Of a stretch of 6,201 nucleotides of DNA, positions 4,521 to 6,201 are shown piece by piece; the stretch's first letter is position 1, and each line of letters begins with the position of its first letter. This stretch comes from CAJBLF01 sp964494005 (GTDB lineage: Bacteria > Patescibacteriota > Gracilibacteria > Absconditabacterales > Absconditicoccaceae): the NCBI GenBank assembly GCA_964494005.1, contig CAZBQE010000050.1, positions 1-6,201 of the forward strand, read 5' to 3'. Both the position numbers and the translations under genes were made by a program. Below the pieces are notes generated by a model, which ran no database searches, was not told the DNA's origin, and saw only the letters and a list, made by a program, of their open reading frames with translations.

Positions 4521-6201
4521 CTATTTTTTTACTACATACATATCTGGTCCTCAATACATATCTTTGATTATTGTTTCTATCGACAAACCAGAATCAGCAT
4601 CTTTGAGTAATTTTTCGAAAATATTTTTATTGAATCTCTGTGATTCATGTATTTTCATCCTCGTTCCATTCTCTAGATATGCTTGTTCACCAAAAGCAGA
4701 TATTTCTACTCCTTTACCTTCAGGATTGTGTATATCAACAAAAATCTCTATTTTGTTATCATTATATTCCACATCAAATTTCATATGATCTTTTGCTATT
4801 CCTATCTTTTGGAGAAAATTCATAACAAATCTTTTAGATTCTTCATTTTTATATTTACCAATAAGTTTAGTTATTTCTTCTTGCGATGATGGTGTGTCAA
4901 AACTTGAAATAATAAACGTATCTCAGGTTTTCATTATTGCCCCCATATCTTGGAGAAATTTTTCTTTATAAGTTCAGAAACATCATAAGGTTCATCACCA
5001 CATACTAAATGTTGTAGGTCATTCACTCAAGGTATGCTGTCCTATAAGCATCTCATTGTTACTAGGTATATTAGGATTATTAAATGCACGAATTCATTTT
5101 CCATACCCAGCTTCTTTGGCATCCACGAGTTTATCGATCCAATCCGTAGAAAAATTGTAGCGAAAATTACTTTCTTTGTTAGTGTCTTTTAGTTTTGCAT
5201 GACAACTTACTAATGATGACATACTTCCGTCCATAAATATTGCCCTATTCAACGGGAGATTATGTTCTCTATATTTTTTCATAAGGATAGCATCTTTTGC
5301 ACCTGCACCACATCCAAGATCTACAAAGAAAGGATGACAGTATGGTTGTAATGCATCAAAATTATTTTCTATATTATCACACTCTCATATAAAATACTCT
5401 TTGTATACACTTTGAGAGAGTATATCATCATACATATCATTCCCGTTTTCAAAGAAGAGATACCTGGAATCTATCTGTAATATTCCATCACGCTTTTTAT
5501 CGAATGCCTTTATCTTATCCATAATCTCTGTACTAAATACCTTTTTTTGTTCTTCCATATTTTCTATCATAACGTCTACATCTCTCAAATTTGTCATAAG
5601 CCTATCTACATCTTCATATTCACGATCTTTGGAAATATGTAATGTTTCAAATATATTTTCCTTGTAATTTTCTATATCCATATACGTCTTTCATGTATAT
5701 GAAGCTGTTGCTTTCATTATCTGTTCCAATGAAATGGGCGAAACTAATCCCCTGTTTTGCGTCAAAGGACATTTCATAGTATCTAATATTTCTTTTCCTG
5801 ATACTTTCAAAACAGATAACTGCTGTTTTTTTGATTGATAAAAATCAAGCATTTGCTTTTGCACCTCACAATAATTTTCTATTAAGACATCCACACATAC
5901 GGGATGTGAAGAAATATACTCTCTGACTATTTTCACGAGAAACTCCTTATCAAGATTAGCATCCATAACACTATATTTAATATCCAACAGATCTATTTCT
6001 TTAGACTTCTTTATATTTTCCAAAATATCCTTATCGAGAAATTTTGAATTCATCCATGTCTCTAGCACCACGTTTTTTGTTTTTTTTGTTCATGAATCGT
6101 CCACATACGTAATCGGCAATACAAACACCGGCAAAGCATGCTGCACATTGAAACTGTATCAGGTTTCTTTTGATTGCTGTAATCCATGCTCGTATGCATT
6201 T
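4521..6201 (-). CDS. Histidine-specific (EgtD-type) SAM-dependent methyltransferase-like protein with long N-terminal extension, N terminus outside window
   Basis: One frame runs from the window edge to TAG (4521-4523): 559 residues visible, 12 TGA-Gly codons. The C-terminal part is a class I methyltransferase. Motif I is FFVDLGCGAGAKD (5330-5292), a post-I acidic residue appears in IFMDGSMSSL, and SMWGGTLGCFGTYKE (5006-4962) matches the GSTIGNF motif of the histidine Nα-methyltransferase family. LENGTRMKIHESQRF then matches that family's C-terminal (I)hTExSyKY substrate-site segment. These enzymes transfer methyl groups from SAM to an amino group; the substrate here is unknown. The N-terminal 250 or more residues are a charged, mainly helical region of unknown family (NVVLETWMNSKFLDKDIL; EKNIFE-like helices; NMEEQKKVFSTEIMDKIKAF). 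No signal peptide is visible in the part seen. Under the standard code this would appear as at least five fragments. No promoter or start is in the window. Confidence 0.87.

Noticed and set aside
4521..6201. A row of separate small genes or decayed pseudogenes on the minus strand
   Set aside because: All breaks are single TGA codons in one continuous frame, with no frameshifts and with family motifs crossing the breaks. Recoding explains all of them at once.
432..6201. Code 4 (UGA = Trp, Mycoplasma-like)
   Set aside because: Trp at these positions gives implausible runs such as MWWWTLWCFW, TGG is already used for Trp, and Gly fits known motifs.
1..6201. CRISPR array, transposase or integrase, attachment sites
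   Set aside because: No regularly spaced repeats, no transposase or integrase motifs and no flanking duplications were seen. The only exact long repeat is the 26-nt terminator.

Overview
This window is AT-rich and looks like a genome fragment of a Candidate Phyla Radiation bacterium that reads UGA as glycine (NCBI code 25), i.e. Gracilibacteria (BD1-5/GN02) or Absconditabacteria (SR1). Under the standard code most of the minus strand looks like a string of broken genes. Reading TGA as Gly joins the fragments into intact genes that end in TAA or TAG. About 26 in-frame TGA codons are recoded. Several fall on positions where glycine is expected: the GGTLG motif of a methyltransferase, the turn of a sigma-4-like helix-turn-helix, and a lipoprotein signal peptide. 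TGG is used separately for Trp.

Layout. (1) 1-332, plus strand: the 3' end of clpP, followed by a hairpin/T-run terminator. (2) 394-421: a second, bidirectional hairpin terminator between the convergent clpP and minus-strand genes. (3) 4245 down to 432, minus strand: six closely spaced genes with gaps of only 25-32 nt, probably one transcript. In order of transcription they are a 122-aa basic/coiled-coil protein, a 56-aa protein, a 256-aa protein combining a sigma-70 region 4-like HTH with an RNA-polymerase-alpha-CTD-like domain, a 166-aa protein of unknown family, a 319-aa helical-repeat protein, and a 300-aa cysteine-rich lipoprotein. A plausible promoter lies at 4289-4316. (4) 4246-4520: a non-coding stretch with the promoter, a foldable element (4358-4421), an AT-rich hairpin and a terminator identical over 26 nt to the one at 394. 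(5) 4521 to beyond 6201, minus strand: a large protein (at least 559 aa, N terminus outside the window) whose C-terminal part is a class I SAM-dependent methyltransferase resembling the histidine-specific EgtD-type family.

How the genes work together cannot be read with confidence. The minus-strand cluster pairs a probable transcription-associated DNA-binding protein with proteins of unknown function and an exported lipoprotein. This suggests a lineage-specific regulated unit ending in a surface product, but that is inference. No rRNA, tRNA, CRISPR array or recognisable mobile element was seen.
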